Below are positions 36,711-45,917 of a DNA stretch of 64,000 bases, piece by piece. Source of the DNA: Bacterioplanoides sp965219715 (lineage in GTDB: Bacteria; Pseudomonadota; Gammaproteobacteria; Pseudomonadales; Oceanobacteraceae); contig NZ_OZ244785.1 of NCBI RefSeq assembly GCF_965219715.1, positions 3,286,001-3,350,000 on the forward strand. The letters run 5' to 3'. The notes under the pieces were generated by a model, which saw nothing but the letters and a program-made list of their open reading frames with translations, made no database searches and was not told the origin of the DNA. The translations under genes and the position numbers were made by a program. Every line of letters starts with the position of its first letter. Position 1 is the stretch's first letter.

Positions 36711-38326
36711 GCTGTGGCTCCCTGCGTATTGGTTTCGACTGCGACTGGGTATAAATAATCCCATAGCTCGATCAGATGGATGTAAGTCCAGGGGGCGCCC
36801 TGTTCAAGCTTAAAGAGATTCTGTAAGGCGGCCTTGCTGGCTTCCGTCAGGTTAGCTTCCAGTCGTTGTTGTGAATCTTGGTGGAGCTTGAGATTGTTTG
36901 GCTCTTGAAGCAGACATTGGACATGACGATATACCTGACTGCGGGGCAGCTCAGCCAGAAGTGGCTGGTAGCCCTGCAGATTGCTGAGCTGGCTCGCCGC
37001 CAGATATCCCCGCTGTTCAGCAAGCTCGGGGCCATAGGTATGGCGAAAATAATTCTTCAGAGATTCCGTGGGGTAATCAACGGATTCCAGGGTTAAATAA
37101 TCAAAGTAGTTGTCTGTGCGGCCTTCCGGGCCTGACTCTTTGATTGCGTCGGCTAGGTCCATGGCCAATTTACGAATTTTGGCGATGGGTGTTTTAGCCT
37201 GAGTGAATACTATGCCCCCAGCGTGGGTTAAGAGGTTGTCCTTGTCGTTTTTATCGCTCCCGGGTAGTTTCCACTCCTGGCTGCACTCGTAAAACAGGCC
37301 CAGTACCTTTGTACCGAGCCAGGCGGGTACGACCAGAATTATTTCATCGCCACCCCACAATAAAATTTCTAATCTGGCGTATTTTGAGTTGTCGCGGATA
37401 TAGAAATAGTCGATTTCCTGCTCTGTTCCTGATTCTTTCTGATATATGGACAGCAGTTCGTAGAGAAAACTCTGACGATAGGTTTTTATGGCTGTATCAA
37501 ATTCTTTCTGAGCGTCAATCGCTTGCTCGGATTTGTCTTTCTCTTGCTCGGATTTGTCTTTCGTTTGCTCAGGGGTGCCCTCTTGCATGCGCGATCGAAT
37601 AAAATGATTTTGCTTTTTACTGAAACTGTTGCCATCCAGATAAATCACGGCGATTTTATCGTTTAAATTACGATAGCGATGACTGGCCGCCAGACTTTGC
37701 AAATCTTGAGTGAAATTGAGTTTGGAAATTTCTTCGATATTTTCCTGTTCAGGTTGTTCTTTGTTAAGCGCAGCAAGCTCTTGCTGGTAGAGCTCGGATC
37801 TGAGCGTTCGGCCTTGTTCATGCCTGAGCCAATCCAAAGCCGAGAATAGCTGCTCAGTATCGGCAATTTTTTGGCTTTTGTGGCAAAGACGAGAGCCACT
37901 GAAGGTGGAATATTGACTATTATTGGATGAGTATTCGTGTTTGTCTGTAGAGCTACTGATTTGCCACATTTGTTGTAAGCGACCCAGTGCAATCAACTCT
38001 TCTTTTGCGGTTAAATAATCCTCTGTATCCGTGGCGGATACAACAAAAGTGAAATTTTTATAATCAGGGTGATTATTCAGGTAGTCTGTAATCTTCTTTG
38101 TGGCTTCATCCTTATTAATATTGGCATTTTTTAAACGAAATATACCCACGGAAGCACCGGTTGAAATCGGCTCCAGTTTTAAAGATATTTCCTCTTCACG
38201 AGCAATGTCATCAATAGCGGCTTTTAATAATAAGCTACCACCCCGGATGATACTTAGCTGGTTTGTATCAAATACGTGATTGTAGATATTAATGGCTTCT
38301 ACTTTAATAAATATTGTCTCGCCCAT
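36707..38326 (-). CDS. Cas10-family protein without HD domain, GGDE palm motif
   Basis: This is the large subunit of the type III effector, expected to make cyclic oligoadenylates. It has 539 aa, much shorter than the usual 750-1000. There is no N-terminal HD nuclease domain; the protein starts directly in palm 1 (NHVFDTNQLSIIRGGSLLL). AVIYLDGNSFSK (about residue 231) and LLWGGDEIILVVP (about 326) follow, the latter replacing the common GGDD by GGDE. A repeated DKSEQ lies between them near residue 260. DNA shredding should be absent; cyclase activity is plausible but uncertain. It sits 2 bp after the HEPN-like gene with GGAG before the ATG. Confidence 0.88.
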
Positions 38327-38328
38327 TT

Positions 38329-39060
38329 TTATCCAGCTCCATTTAGCTTGGCGTGTTTTTTAACGACGTCGTACAGTGTGTTCAGGGTTGTAACCAGATG
38401 TCGCATTTCACTCTCGTACATGCTGCGAAAATTGATTCTGTTCTTCTCGGTTTTATCAACGTAATGAGGAAAGGTTTGGTACTCATCTTCGGTGACGGAG
38501 TTTTCCAGGTAGAAAAGTATCTGATACTGATTGATTTTAGTAACTGTCACATTGGCGGCATCATGTATGATGTGATTGCGCATGCGATTAAAACCGTTCA
38601 GATATTTTTCCTGAATCCGGGTAATCAATTTAACCGCTTCCGGGTCCATATAACTTCTGGGGTTAACCGTACGATTTCTTTCGTTCTGCCTGTTTTTCAG
38701 AGCCGCATAAAGCGTTGGAAAACTTCCTTCAAGTGGCTGTCTGTGTTGGTGTTTTAATCGTGAGCAACCGAGAACTATGTCACTCAGGTGGTCATGCAGA
38801 GCTCGAAATTTGATAAGAAAATATTCAATCAGTGGATACAGCCGGTCGTTTATCTGCTCTGCACTATAACGTCTTTGTTCGTCTGCCAGAAATACGTCCT
38901 CTATTATAAGAGGCACGCTTTCCAGATCTTTAAGGTCATCCTTAAGGCGCTCAATGGAGTTCGAAGTCCAGCGGTTTACAGAATTGTCTGGCAGGGTAAA
39001 AATCGGCAGTGTTAACAGACTTTTACCTGGGGAGTTCTGAAAAGATGATAAATTACTCAT
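38329..39060 (-). CDS. Helical protein with a HEPN-like RNHIIH motif, type III operon
   Basis: I do not recognise the family of this 243-aa protein. It is mostly alpha-helical and contains MRNHIIHDAA (about residue 162), which fits the R-x4-6-H motif of HEPN ribonucleases with Asn after Arg. It could thus be an RNase effector or nucleotidyl-modification partner; alternatively it is an enlarged small subunit (Csm2/Cmr5 position), since no separate small subunit is encoded. ATG 39060 overlaps the NE0113 stop by 8 bp and has GAGGA upstream, so translation is coupled to the CARF gene. Confidence 0.6.
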   Translation of the reverse strand: MSNLSSFQNSPGKSLLTLPIFTLPDNSVNRWTSNSIERLKDDLKDLESVPLIIEDVFLADEQRRYSAEQINDRLYPLIEYFLIKFRALHDHLSDIVLGCSRLKHQHRQPLEGSFPTLYAALKNRQNERNRTVNPRSYMDPEAVKLITRIQEKYLNGFNRMRNHIIHDAANVTVTKINQYQILFYLENSVTEDEYQTFPHYVDKTEKNRINFRSMYESEMRHLVTTLNTLYDVVKKHAKLNGAG

Positions 39061-40201
39061 ACTGATCCTCGTCATAAATAATATGTATCCTTTCCGGATC
39101 TATTTTCAGGCCATATTTCGAGGGCTTGGTTTTAGATTCTCTGGCAATCAGATATGGTTCAGCGCGTACCTGTAATAACCGTTTCAGATGTTTTTTAACA
39201 TTTGCAATTTTGGTCACAAAATAGTCTCCGGGCATACCGCCTTTGCTATCAAAAACCTGTTTTGCCGTGATATATCCATGATCGGACTCATCGGCAATGA
39301 TTTCATAGCTTTCTAATAGTCGTTCCCCTAGATTGTTGTCTTGTTCAGGGCAAATGAAACCTTTATTTTGCGTGTCGAAGAATTCTTTTCTTTCTGTTGC
39401 AAACCAGTGATACCAGGCAAATAACTGAGGTTGCAATTGAATTTTTTGGTTGTCGATGATTAGTTCATTGGTTGCGGTGAGCAGAGTAACTTCTGGTTCT
39501 TTGAAGTTCTTCTGTGCAGCTTTTACCAGTGAGCTATAAGAAATATCGTCTTTTTCTAGCAGCTCCAATGGCAGCCCATGGCGCAAGCGAACAAAAGGGA
39601 TATCAACTAAGTTCACTTTGGCGTCTTTGCAATCCAGCTCCCGTTTGTCATTACTGTTCGCATAAATGGCCTTACTCTCTTTTGTCGGGAAAAAGAAGGC
39701 ATTGTTGTGCTCGAAATCTGAATCAACCATGACGTGAGTCAATCGGTCTTGTGCCCGACCAAACAATGACAGGGCATGGCCCAGGTAAAACCCCATGGTT
39801 TTACGCCCTCCAGTAATGGAAACGACGACTGAGCTGTCTTCATCGGCGGTGAGTTGTTGAATGATGCGTGTAATGTCGTCTGCGCTGGCCCGGGTTTCTT
39901 CATCTGACATTACATCACTTACAACCACTTTATCGTCGGTATCGATGAGATGAATATTGCCTGATGTTATCTCTGGGAGTTTATAACCAAGTTCCTGAGT
40001 CAGTTTTTGATACCAGCCTTCTTCTATTAATTGGTGCTGAATACGCTGTTTACCGATCTGTGTCGTGATTACATGAAGTTCTGTCGGCAGGTAGTTCGAA
40101 GAAGTGACGAGTGCGTAAAGAGTTTCTGTGATTACTTGTGGAGAGAGGCCACTAACACAAACAACAATACGCTTACTGAAGTTCTGCGGATATACGTTCA
40201 T
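39053..40201 (-). CDS. NE0113-family CARF protein (annotated elsewhere as Csm6-type ring nuclease)
   Basis: This 382-aa protein is the first gene of the type III operon. The N-terminal CARF-like Rossmann domain shows KRIVVCVSGLSPQVITETLYAL (strand 1) and VVVSITGGRKTMGFYLGHALS (residues 131-136 GGRKTM), the strongest family signature (Cas_NE0113/TIGR02584). The C-terminal half (about 200-382) is shared with the divergent paralogue at 19791 and ends in a helix-rich, possibly winged-helix region. No HEPN motif is evident in it. It should bind cyclic oligoadenylate made by Cas10 and degrade it or relay the signal; which one is not settled by sequence. Confidence 0.85.
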   Translation of the reverse strand: MNVYPQNFSKRIVVCVSGLSPQVITETLYALVTSSNYLPTELHVITTQIGKQRIQHQLIEEGWYQKLTQELGYKLPEITSGNIHLIDTDDKVVVSDVMSDEETRASADDITRIIQQLTADEDSSVVVSITGGRKTMGFYLGHALSLFGRAQDRLTHVMVDSDFEHNNAFFFPTKESKAIYANSNDKRELDCKDAKVNLVDIPFVRLRHGLPLELLEKDDISYSSLVKAAQKNFKEPEVTLLTATNELIIDNQKIQLQPQLFAWYHWFATERKEFFDTQNKGFICPEQDNNLGERLLESYEIIADESDHGYITAKQVFDSKGGMPGDYFVTKIANVKKHLKRLLQVRAEPYLIARESKTKPSKYGLKIDPERIHIIYDEDQYE

Positions 40202-40245
40202 ACAAATCCCTTTGGCGCAGTTGATCTTTTTAATAAGAAAGAATG

Positions 40246-40302
40246 ATTTTAAATATCGGATTTTCTTTCGTCAATCGGACATATCAATCCGACAACCTTG
40301 TC
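40246..40302 (-). promoter_or_regulatory. Promoter of the type III operon with palindromic operator-like site
   Basis: On the minus strand TTGACG (40269-40274) and TAAAAT (40246-40251) are spaced 17 bp apart. The palindrome GACAACCTTGTC lies at 40291-40302, centred roughly 57 bp before the expected start, a position used by activators. A second TTGACA overlaps the palindrome itself. The site is also 66 bp upstream of the divergent lipoprotein gene. Confidence 0.6.
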
Positions 40303-40368
40303 AAAAGCTGTGTACGCCATTGCGCTTGTTAATATCCGGGAAAATTAACTGAATGCCTGGAGGCGGAT

Positions 40369-40842
40369 ATGAATAAGGCTGTATTGCTGACGTTAACTGT
40401 GATAACACTTATTGGTTGTGGTGGCGGAGGTTCCGGTAGTAGTAAATCGGACACTTCGGATAATAAACAGATACAGGGGCTATGGTCGCTGGCTGGAGGC
40501 GAGTTTGAAGCAACCGGCTATAAAGGCACGGGTGATGAACGGTATCTGCATATTCAGGAAGGAAGGCTGACAATTTATGATTACAAAGGAGATTCGTTTG
40601 ATCAGGGAGATAATTGTTATGTAATTTTATCGGGTTCTTTGGTTTCAAAGGGTGGTGATAACTATGAATTTCGAGTATTCGGGAGTAGTTCGTCTCGTCA
40701 GTATTCGATAGAAAATAGCCGGTTGATTGAGCGTGGCATGATTAACTACGAAGATGCAGATAATAACACTCCTTACCATTTCATCTACGAAACATCGGAC
40801 TTATCTATTTCAGATTTTTCACCGGATTGCGCAAGTAAATAG
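40369..40842 (+). CDS. Small lipoprotein of unknown function
   Basis: The product (157 aa) has a lipoprotein signal peptide, MNKAVLLTLTVITLIGC, with the lipobox Cys at 17 followed by GGGGSGSSKSD, a flexible tether. The mature domain looks like a small beta-rich module (QGLWSLAGGEFEA onward) with no family I recognise. It is divergent from the type III operon and shares the intergenic region holding the palindrome. A GC hairpin follows 14 bp after its stop. It is the last gene of the island. Confidence 0.7.
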   Translation: MNKAVLLTLTVITLIGCGGGGSGSSKSDTSDNKQIQGLWSLAGGEFEATGYKGTGDERYLHIQEGRLTIYDYKGDSFDQGDNCYVILSGSLVSKGGDNYEFRVFGSSSSRQYSIENSRLIERGMINYEDADNNTPYHFIYETSDLSISDFSPDCASK

Positions 40843-40855
40843 TTTAAGTGAAACA

Positions 40856-40875
40856 GGAGAGGCGGGCGCCTCTCC
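40856..40875. terminator. GC-rich hairpin between the lipoprotein gene and ilvE
   Basis: GGAGAGGC and GCCTCTCC pair around GGGC. No long T-run follows on either strand, so termination efficiency is uncertain. It separates two convergent genes. Confidence 0.65.
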
Positions 40876-40890
40876 AAAGTTTGCTTGCCG

Positions 40891-41886
40891 CTAAACCTTC
40901 TGCAACCAACCAAACTTATCTTCAGCTTTGCCCCACTGAATATCATTCAGTGCCTGACGCAGTTTCTGAGTGGTTTCACCCGGCTCACCAGAACCGACGG
41001 TAATTTCTTCGCCATTGTGAATCAGAGTTCCGACTGAGGTTAATACCGCAGCGGTACCGGACAGTGCTGCTTCGGTGCCTGGCTTCTTGGCACGTTCGAT
41101 CAGCTCATCAACGGTGAAGTTGCGCTCGCTGACGGTCATACCCATATCGCGTGCCAGCGTCAGAATCGAATCACGGGTGATGCCGTGTAAGAAGCTGCTG
41201 TCTAACGCTTTGGTGATGATCTCGTTGCCGTCGATCAGAATAAAGTTCGCCGCGCCGGTTTCCTGTACGTCGCCGTTCGGGCAGAACAGAATCTGGTCAG
41301 CGTTGTGTTCTTTACGCGCCTGCAGAATCGGGCCTAATGCACTGGCGTAGTTACCGCCGCTTTTGATCATGCCCATGTGTGGCGCACAACGCATGCCGTC
41401 TTCTTCTAACAGCAGACGTAATGGCTTAGCACCACTCTTAAAGTAATCGCCTACCGGAGAGATCAGCACGTACATCATGGAAGATTCAGACGGTGCAGCC
41501 GCTTTACCAATCGCCGCTTCGGTACCGATATGAGTCGGGCGAATGTACATAGAGCCCGGAGGTGCCGGCACTTCGTCGGCGTACAGCGCAACGATGTCTT
41601 TAATCATCTGACCCAGCTGGACTTTATCGATTTCCGGCAGATACAGCAGTTCGCTGCTCTGGGCCATACGATCGATATTGGCATCCATACGGAAAACGTT
41701 GACGCTGCCGTCTTCGTGTTTAAAGGCTTTTAAACCCTCAAAACAGGTGCTCGAATAATGTAAGACGTGAGCGCCCGGATGAAATTCTAATTTGTCGGAA
41801 GGGACGATGCTTGATGCAGTCCAGGAATTATCTTCGAAAGTTGCCAGTGCCATTTTCGGCATGAAAACTGTTCCAAATGCGGCCAT
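40891..41886 (-). CDS. ilvE: Branched-chain amino acid aminotransferase
   Basis: This PLP enzyme interconverts Leu, Ile and Val with their 2-oxo acids. The length from MAAFGTVFMPKMAL is 331 aa; TAGGAAT precedes this ATG, whereas the 26 residues upstream lack the family pattern. Characteristic blocks are LHYSSTCFEGLKAF, IRPTHIGTE, MGMIKSGGNYASALGP (the PLP Lys in KxGGNY) and CPNGDVQETGAANF. The gene is of the mitochondrial-like BCAT subgroup. It marks the return to core genome right of the island. Confidence 0.93.
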   Translation of the reverse strand: MAAFGTVFMPKMALATFEDNSWTASSIVPSDKLEFHPGAHVLHYSSTCFEGLKAFKHEDGSVNVFRMDANIDRMAQSSELLYLPEIDKVQLGQMIKDIVALYADEVPAPPGSMYIRPTHIGTEAAIGKAAAPSESSMMYVLISPVGDYFKSGAKPLRLLLEEDGMRCAPHMGMIKSGGNYASALGPILQARKEHNADQILFCPNGDVQETGAANFILIDGNEIITKALDSSFLHGITRDSILTLARDMGMTVSERNFTVDELIERAKKPGTEAALSGTAAVLTSVGTLIHNGEEITVGSGEPGETTQKLRQALNDIQWGKAEDKFGWLQKV

Positions 41887-42358
41887 TTTTATTCCTAACC
41901 TCAGATGGGAGCCTGAATGGGCTGCCCTACTCAATAATCTGTCAAAGCCAAACTGAAGCGGCAAAACGCTTCAATCGTACATCTTGTTTTTGCGGTGTGC
42001 GTTTATGAGTTTCAACGCGATAGGCCAGGTCGGTTTCCTGGAGGGTCTGACAGTCTTGTGAACTTATCAGGCCACAACGGCAGAGGCACTCAGTCGAGGG
42101 TTGTGACTGCGCCAGTGCAAGGTAGGGATGTGATCAAGCCAACACACCCGATACCGCATAAATCCGACATCATATATGTCACCGGCGTTCAATGGGTGGT
42201 GGAAGCGACGGCGGTCTGAATTTATGGACTCGGGATTATCCCTTATTTTTGCGATGATCGCTCGTCTTTCTTCGATGATGTGGCGGATTTTCCCCGGAAC
42301 ATGGGGCGACTGACGCCGATTCGCCAGTGCAGCGCCCATTCGTCGGGGTTTTGTGGTG
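41887..42358. other. Intergenic region upstream of ilvE
   Basis: These 472 bp hold the ilvE promoter. A 106-codon open frame on the minus strand (42067-42387) has an unusually Arg/His-rich product, no visible ribosome binding site and overlaps the next gene by 29 bp; I do not call it. No tRNA, att-like repeat or terminator was recognised. Confidence 0.4.
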
Positions 42359-43801
42359 TTAGTTGTTAGCCGAATGTCTGACATCAATGGCGCTGATCAG
42401 CTCAGCCAGATCCTGCAGGAAGCGTTCAATAAAGGCGCTGGGCGTGACCTTGTTACCCTGAGCACCAAGGCGAACCAATACCAACTGTCGCGATGGTATC
42501 ACCGCCACGATTTGCCCCAGATGACCGCGCAGGAACACGGCATCATCGGGAATACCAGCGATATCGGTTTCCATATTAGCGAGCCATAACTGGCCGCCGT
42601 AATAGTCTTTGGCGGGTGAAGGCTGGCTGATCCAGTGTATCCATTCAGGCGATACCAGTTGTTGGCTTTCTCCTTGAACGGTCCATTGCCCCTGTTGCAG
42701 AATCAGCTGACCGATTTTGAGCCAGTCGTGAGTGGTCATAAACATACGGGCACCACCAATAAAGCCACCGCTTTCATCGTGCTCGACCACAGCGTTAATC
42801 CCCAAGGGTTTAAACAACCGTTGCTGATAAAAGTCGTACAGGCCCTGTTGATCCGAATCTAACGTCCGGTTTGAGGTATGAGGCAAAGTTTGACGGATAA
42901 CTTCGGCCAACAACTGAGTATCACCAGTGGAATATTGGAAATGTTTGCCGGGTGGATATTGCTGTGGTCGGCCTTCAACGTAGTTCGCGGTGTTGCCGTG
43001 TTCGTACAACATATACGACACGTCCGACGACCCTTTATAACCTTCGCGCCATTCAAGCCCGGAACTCATCTGTAATACATGTTGTAGCTGAATCTGGCCT
43101 TTATCATCGGATGTATTGGCAATGGCTTGCTCCAATGAGAGTTTACCTTCATCGATCAATATACCGATTAATAAAGCCGTGATGGTTTTCGCCATCGACC
43201 AGCTCAGCATTTTCATCTCACCGTGATGGCCCTGGGCGTATTGCTCATGAATTAATTCACCGTTTAATAACGCAGCGGTGGTAAAGGTATGAATTTGTTC
43301 CGCCGGGTCGTCAGAATCTTCCTGATAAAAACGCTGAAAATATGGTGTGAGCTGATTATGTTCTGAATTGAGCTGAAAGGGTTTAGCCGTTGTTATTTCG
43401 ATTTGCCTGATTGCTACAGGCTTGAGCGTATCTGTACGCAATTCTTCAGTGGTTTTTTCCGACAACAAGGTGCAACCGATATGCGGACGATAAACCGCCG
43501 TCGCCTGATTCAGGCCTCTAAAAAACGGCGCGGATACGGAGACCACTTTCTGTTGTTTATCGATATCCAGATTCCACACATATTGCAGCGGAAATACCTT
43601 TGGTTTTACCACTCGCTCAAGAATGACCTGTTCATCTTCACCGCTGATAAACAGCCGCGAGCACAACTCGTGGGCGGTGTAGCCGGTACCCAGATTGGTA
43701 TCGGCGACTTTCTGAATGGCAGAGCAACCGGTCATGGCGGTTAAAGCGGTAAGCAGTAATGTCGTTTTTATTGTTGTTATAACGGTGAATCTGAGCCGCA
43801 T
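42359..43801 (-). CDS. Class C beta-lactamase-type serine hydrolase, lipoprotein
   Basis: The product (480 aa) starts with a lipoprotein signal (LLLTALTAMTGC). The serine hydrolase domain has the SxxK pair in LSWSMAKTITALLIG and the Tyr motif in HFQYSTGDTQLLAEVI. The third motif is unclear, as is common in the EstB/6-aminohexanoate hydrolase type. It is most likely an esterase or peptidase in the cell envelope and not an antibiotic-resistance enzyme. It stands alone on the minus strand. Confidence 0.83.
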   Translation of the reverse strand: MRLRFTVITTIKTTLLLTALTAMTGCSAIQKVADTNLGTGYTAHELCSRLFISGEDEQVILERVVKPKVFPLQYVWNLDIDKQQKVVSVSAPFFRGLNQATAVYRPHIGCTLLSEKTTEELRTDTLKPVAIRQIEITTAKPFQLNSEHNQLTPYFQRFYQEDSDDPAEQIHTFTTAALLNGELIHEQYAQGHHGEMKMLSWSMAKTITALLIGILIDEGKLSLEQAIANTSDDKGQIQLQHVLQMSSGLEWREGYKGSSDVSYMLYEHGNTANYVEGRPQQYPPGKHFQYSTGDTQLLAEVIRQTLPHTSNRTLDSDQQGLYDFYQQRLFKPLGINAVVEHDESGGFIGGARMFMTTHDWLKIGQLILQQGQWTVQGESQQLVSPEWIHWISQPSPAKDYYGGQLWLANMETDIAGIPDDAVFLRGHLGQIVAVIPSRQLVLVRLGAQGNKVTPSAFIERFLQDLAELISAIDVRHSANN

Positions 43802-44038
43802 ACGGTTCTGTCCCTGCTGGTGGCCGACGGATGGCTTTTAGCGAAATATTTCAGCCTCCAGTGAAATCAGTTTGACGCCATCTGGCAATATCCATTCAGG
43901 CCAGATTATGTGCTTAACAAAGTTAAGTTCGTTTCAGGACAATAGCGCTTGATTGTGCCGTTAAAAGATCAGAATATGCGCGCCCTATAAATAAATACTC
44001 ACCACTCATTCCTGACTTGCAGTAAAGGAGCGCACAAA

Positions 44039-44650
44039 GTGAAAAAGGCAATTCTTGGTGTTTCAGCCGCCCTGGTTTTATTAATTGTTATTCTGGTTGC
44101 CCAGGCACAACGTCATGTTGTGACCAGTTACAGTGTTGTTATTAACGCACCGGTAAAAGAGGTGTGGGATTTCTTATCGGATAACCGTAACGCCAAAGGC
44201 TGGTCGGTGATTTTTGATCATATCTCGCCGATGGCAAGCTCACCGGTTCCGGAAGGTCAGATTGGTGCGTTGCGTCGCTGCTTCCGTAACGAGAACGAAG
44301 AAGGCTTCTTCTGGGATGAGCGTACTCTGTCGTCTGAGCCGTATACCGAGCGTACGCTGCGTACTTATAACGTCTCGAACACCAGCTGGGATTTATTCGA
44401 GAAGTTTCAGTTTACCGCTTACCAGAAGTACGAAGATCTGGGCAATGGCCAGACGCGTTTAACCTTCGAAGGTGACCTGGATGATTACACTAAGTACAGC
44501 GTGTTTGAACGCTTTATCTTTTGGGTGAGCCAGCATGAAGGTGAGCGAGTGTTTCGTCTGAACCTGGAAAATATCAAAGCTATGCTGGAGCAGGGTGAGA
44601 ACTACCAGCGTCCACATGCGTGGGAAGAGCAAAGCCCATTTGATGCTTGA
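44039..44650 (+). CDS. SRPBCC (polyketide cyclase/START-like) membrane-anchored protein
   Basis: The product (203 aa) starts at GTG with AAGGAG 8 nt upstream. One N-terminal membrane segment (AILGVSAALVLLIVILVAQ) is followed by a START-like domain: TSYSVVINAPVKEVWDFLSDNRNAKGWS, then RLTFEGDLDDYTKYSVFERFIFW. The helix-grip fold binds a hydrophobic ligand; the ligand is unknown. A terminator follows. Confidence 0.8.
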   Translation: MKKAILGVSAALVLLIVILVAQAQRHVVTSYSVVINAPVKEVWDFLSDNRNAKGWSVIFDHISPMASSPVPEGQIGALRRCFRNENEEGFFWDERTLSSEPYTERTLRTYNVSNTSWDLFEKFQFTAYQKYEDLGNGQTRLTFEGDLDDYTKYSVFERFIFWVSQHEGERVFRLNLENIKAMLEQGENYQRPHAWEEQSPFDA

Positions 44651-44692
44651 TGGTTTGATGTATAGCGTTTGGTGCTTGGTTAGCACTTGAGT

Positions 44693-44719
44693 AAGGCGGC
44701 TTGATAGCCGCCTTTTTTG
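44693..44719 (+). terminator. Intrinsic terminator after the SRPBCC gene
   Basis: AAGGCGGC and GCCGCCTT pair around TTGATA, followed by a T-run. It also marks the left border of the second accessory cassette. Confidence 0.9.
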
Positions 44720-44725
44720 TGTCTG

Positions 44726-44797
44726 GGATTTGGCTGTGGCTTGTCCGCTACATAGCTTAATGATAATTTAGCAATTATTGGCTGGGTCGATTGATTT
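44726..44797. repeat. Left copy of an imperfect direct repeat flanking a small cassette
   Basis: The copy starts GGATTTGGCTGTGGC (44726-44740), identical to 46018-46032. After an 8-bp length difference the two copies continue with ACATxGCTTxATGAxAATT and later GGGT-GATT. About 70 bp are thus duplicated at a distance of 1292 bp. Confidence 0.7.
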
Positions 44798-44966
44798 GGT
44801 CGTATAGATAGAGTGCATACACGTATCTGGAAGGAGGTTGTTTTGCTAGGGAAGGTTTCAGAATGAAATCAGTTAGGTTCTCGTAAAACTCAAAAAAACA
44901 TTTCATTGAGATGTTCGGAAAAGGTACGAGTAAGCTGATATAGGTTATTAAGGAAAGTTGATAAGA

Positions 44967-45359
44967 ATGGATAATTTATGTAGTTGCGGAGATAAAGCAA
45001 ATATAGAAGCAACGGTTAAGTTTCATTGTAAAACCTGCTCGAGTCTCATCGAAAAATTCACAGTTAAAAAACCACTTAAAGCGGCGGGCTTAGCTGCAAT
45101 TTTGGCTTATGGCGGAAGTCAGTTCATTGATTACGCCATCACTGACAATAGATATCCCCTCGCTGTCGAGGCCGAGATACTGAATGCGTGCACTAATTCT
45201 TACCAAGAACCAGTAAGTTTTAGGGTTCACGGAAAAAGAAGAGATGTGTGCCTATGTGCATTGGAAGAGACAATGAATGAAATATCATATGTTCGCTATA
45301 AGTTAAACGAAAAGGCCTTTCTCAAGGCCTTTGACTCCAGAGCTAAAGCGTGTAATTAG
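44967..45359 (+). CDS. Zinc-ribbon/one-TM small protein
   Basis: The product (130 aa) is not recognised. An N-terminal Cys cluster (CSCGDKAN ... HCKTC) suggests a zinc ribbon. A weak membrane segment (AAGLAAILAYGGSQFI) follows, and the C-terminal part has CLCALEETMNEISYVRY. The ATG at 44967 was chosen; the TTG three codons upstream is closer to AAGGAAAG and cannot be excluded. Base composition is clearly more AT-rich than the flanking core genes, so acquisition is likely. Confidence 0.6.
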   Translation: MDNLCSCGDKANIEATVKFHCKTCSSLIEKFTVKKPLKAAGLAAILAYGGSQFIDYAITDNRYPLAVEAEILNACTNSYQEPVSFRVHGKRRDVCLCALEETMNEISYVRYKLNEKAFLKAFDSRAKACN

Positions 45360-45485
45360 CTACTTGCGCTTAGGAGGGTTGTTACCCCTGCCGCCACCTG
45401 ATGGATTACCTGTTGTACTAGGTCCATTTGGAGGGTTTCCGCCAGCGTTACTAAAAATAGATAAGCCTGATAGGTATTTATTCAT
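45360..45485 (-). CDS. Gly/Pro/Asn-rich 41-aa peptide
   Basis: An ATG at 45485 with AAGGAT 8 nt upstream opens a 41-codon frame: MNKYLSGLSIFSNAGG, then a Gly/Pro/Asn/Ser-rich tail ending NNPPKRK. Its stop directly abuts the stop of the zinc-ribbon gene on the other strand. The good ribosome binding site and skewed composition support translation. The function is unknown; a short secreted or toxin-like peptide is one possibility. Confidence 0.5.
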   Translation of the reverse strand: MNKYLSGLSIFSNAGGNPPNGPSTTGNPSGGGRGNNPPKRK

Positions 45486-45515
45486 AATATAATCCTTAAA
45501 TTCAATTGATCCCAC

Positions 45516-45917
45516 ATGGGAAAAATGAATTTAACACTCGAACAGGGACAAACAGGGACAGTGGAAACAGAAGAGTTACAAGACCAAATAAGGTCTCTAA
45601 TATCTGAGTTGAATTGGAAGATTCCTAAATTAGCAGAGGTTCTCTATGTAGCCTTAAATGATGACGAGACTAAGGATGAAAAAAGTGAAATAGAAGCATT
45701 CTATGAGAAACTGAAAGGTCATTTGAAAAGAAAGAGTACTCGCCCGGAACTATTGAATAACTACCTCAACATCATAACTAACCACCCTGAATACATAAAA
45801 AGTAGTGTGATTTCCGCAAGGTATGTTCCATCCAATAGTATAAGCGCAACACTTCGCTCCGGGCTCAAATCGATATCAAAAAACATCACACAAAACATCG
45901 ATGAGAATGATTTGTAA
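45516..45917 (+). CDS. Small helical protein, HTH-like
   Basis: The product (133 aa, or 130 from the second ATG, which has GGGA closely upstream) is not recognised. The block IRSLISELNWKIPKLAEVLYVAL resembles the first helices of a Cro/XRE-like helix-turn-helix; YEKLKGHLKRKSTRPELLNNYLNII continues helical. It could be a regulator of the cassette. Its 3' end overlaps the next small gene by 17 bp. Confidence 0.6.
   Translation: MGKMNLTLEQGQTGTVETEELQDQIRSLISELNWKIPKLAEVLYVALNDDETKDEKSEIEAFYEKLKGHLKRKSTRPELLNNYLNIITNHPEYIKSSVISARYVPSNSISATLRSGLKSISKNITQNIDENDL

Noticed and set aside
37340..37352. GGDE motif as sign of a diguanylate cyclase
   Set aside because: The protein has a second palm-like motif (YLDGNSF) and sits in a RAMP operon; it is Cas10-type, not a GGDEF cyclase.
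42067..42387. 106-codon minus-strand open frame between ilvE and the serine hydrolase gene
   Set aside because: No ribosome binding site, an Arg/His-rich product without recognisable pattern, and overlap with the 3' end of the next gene. Probably chance.
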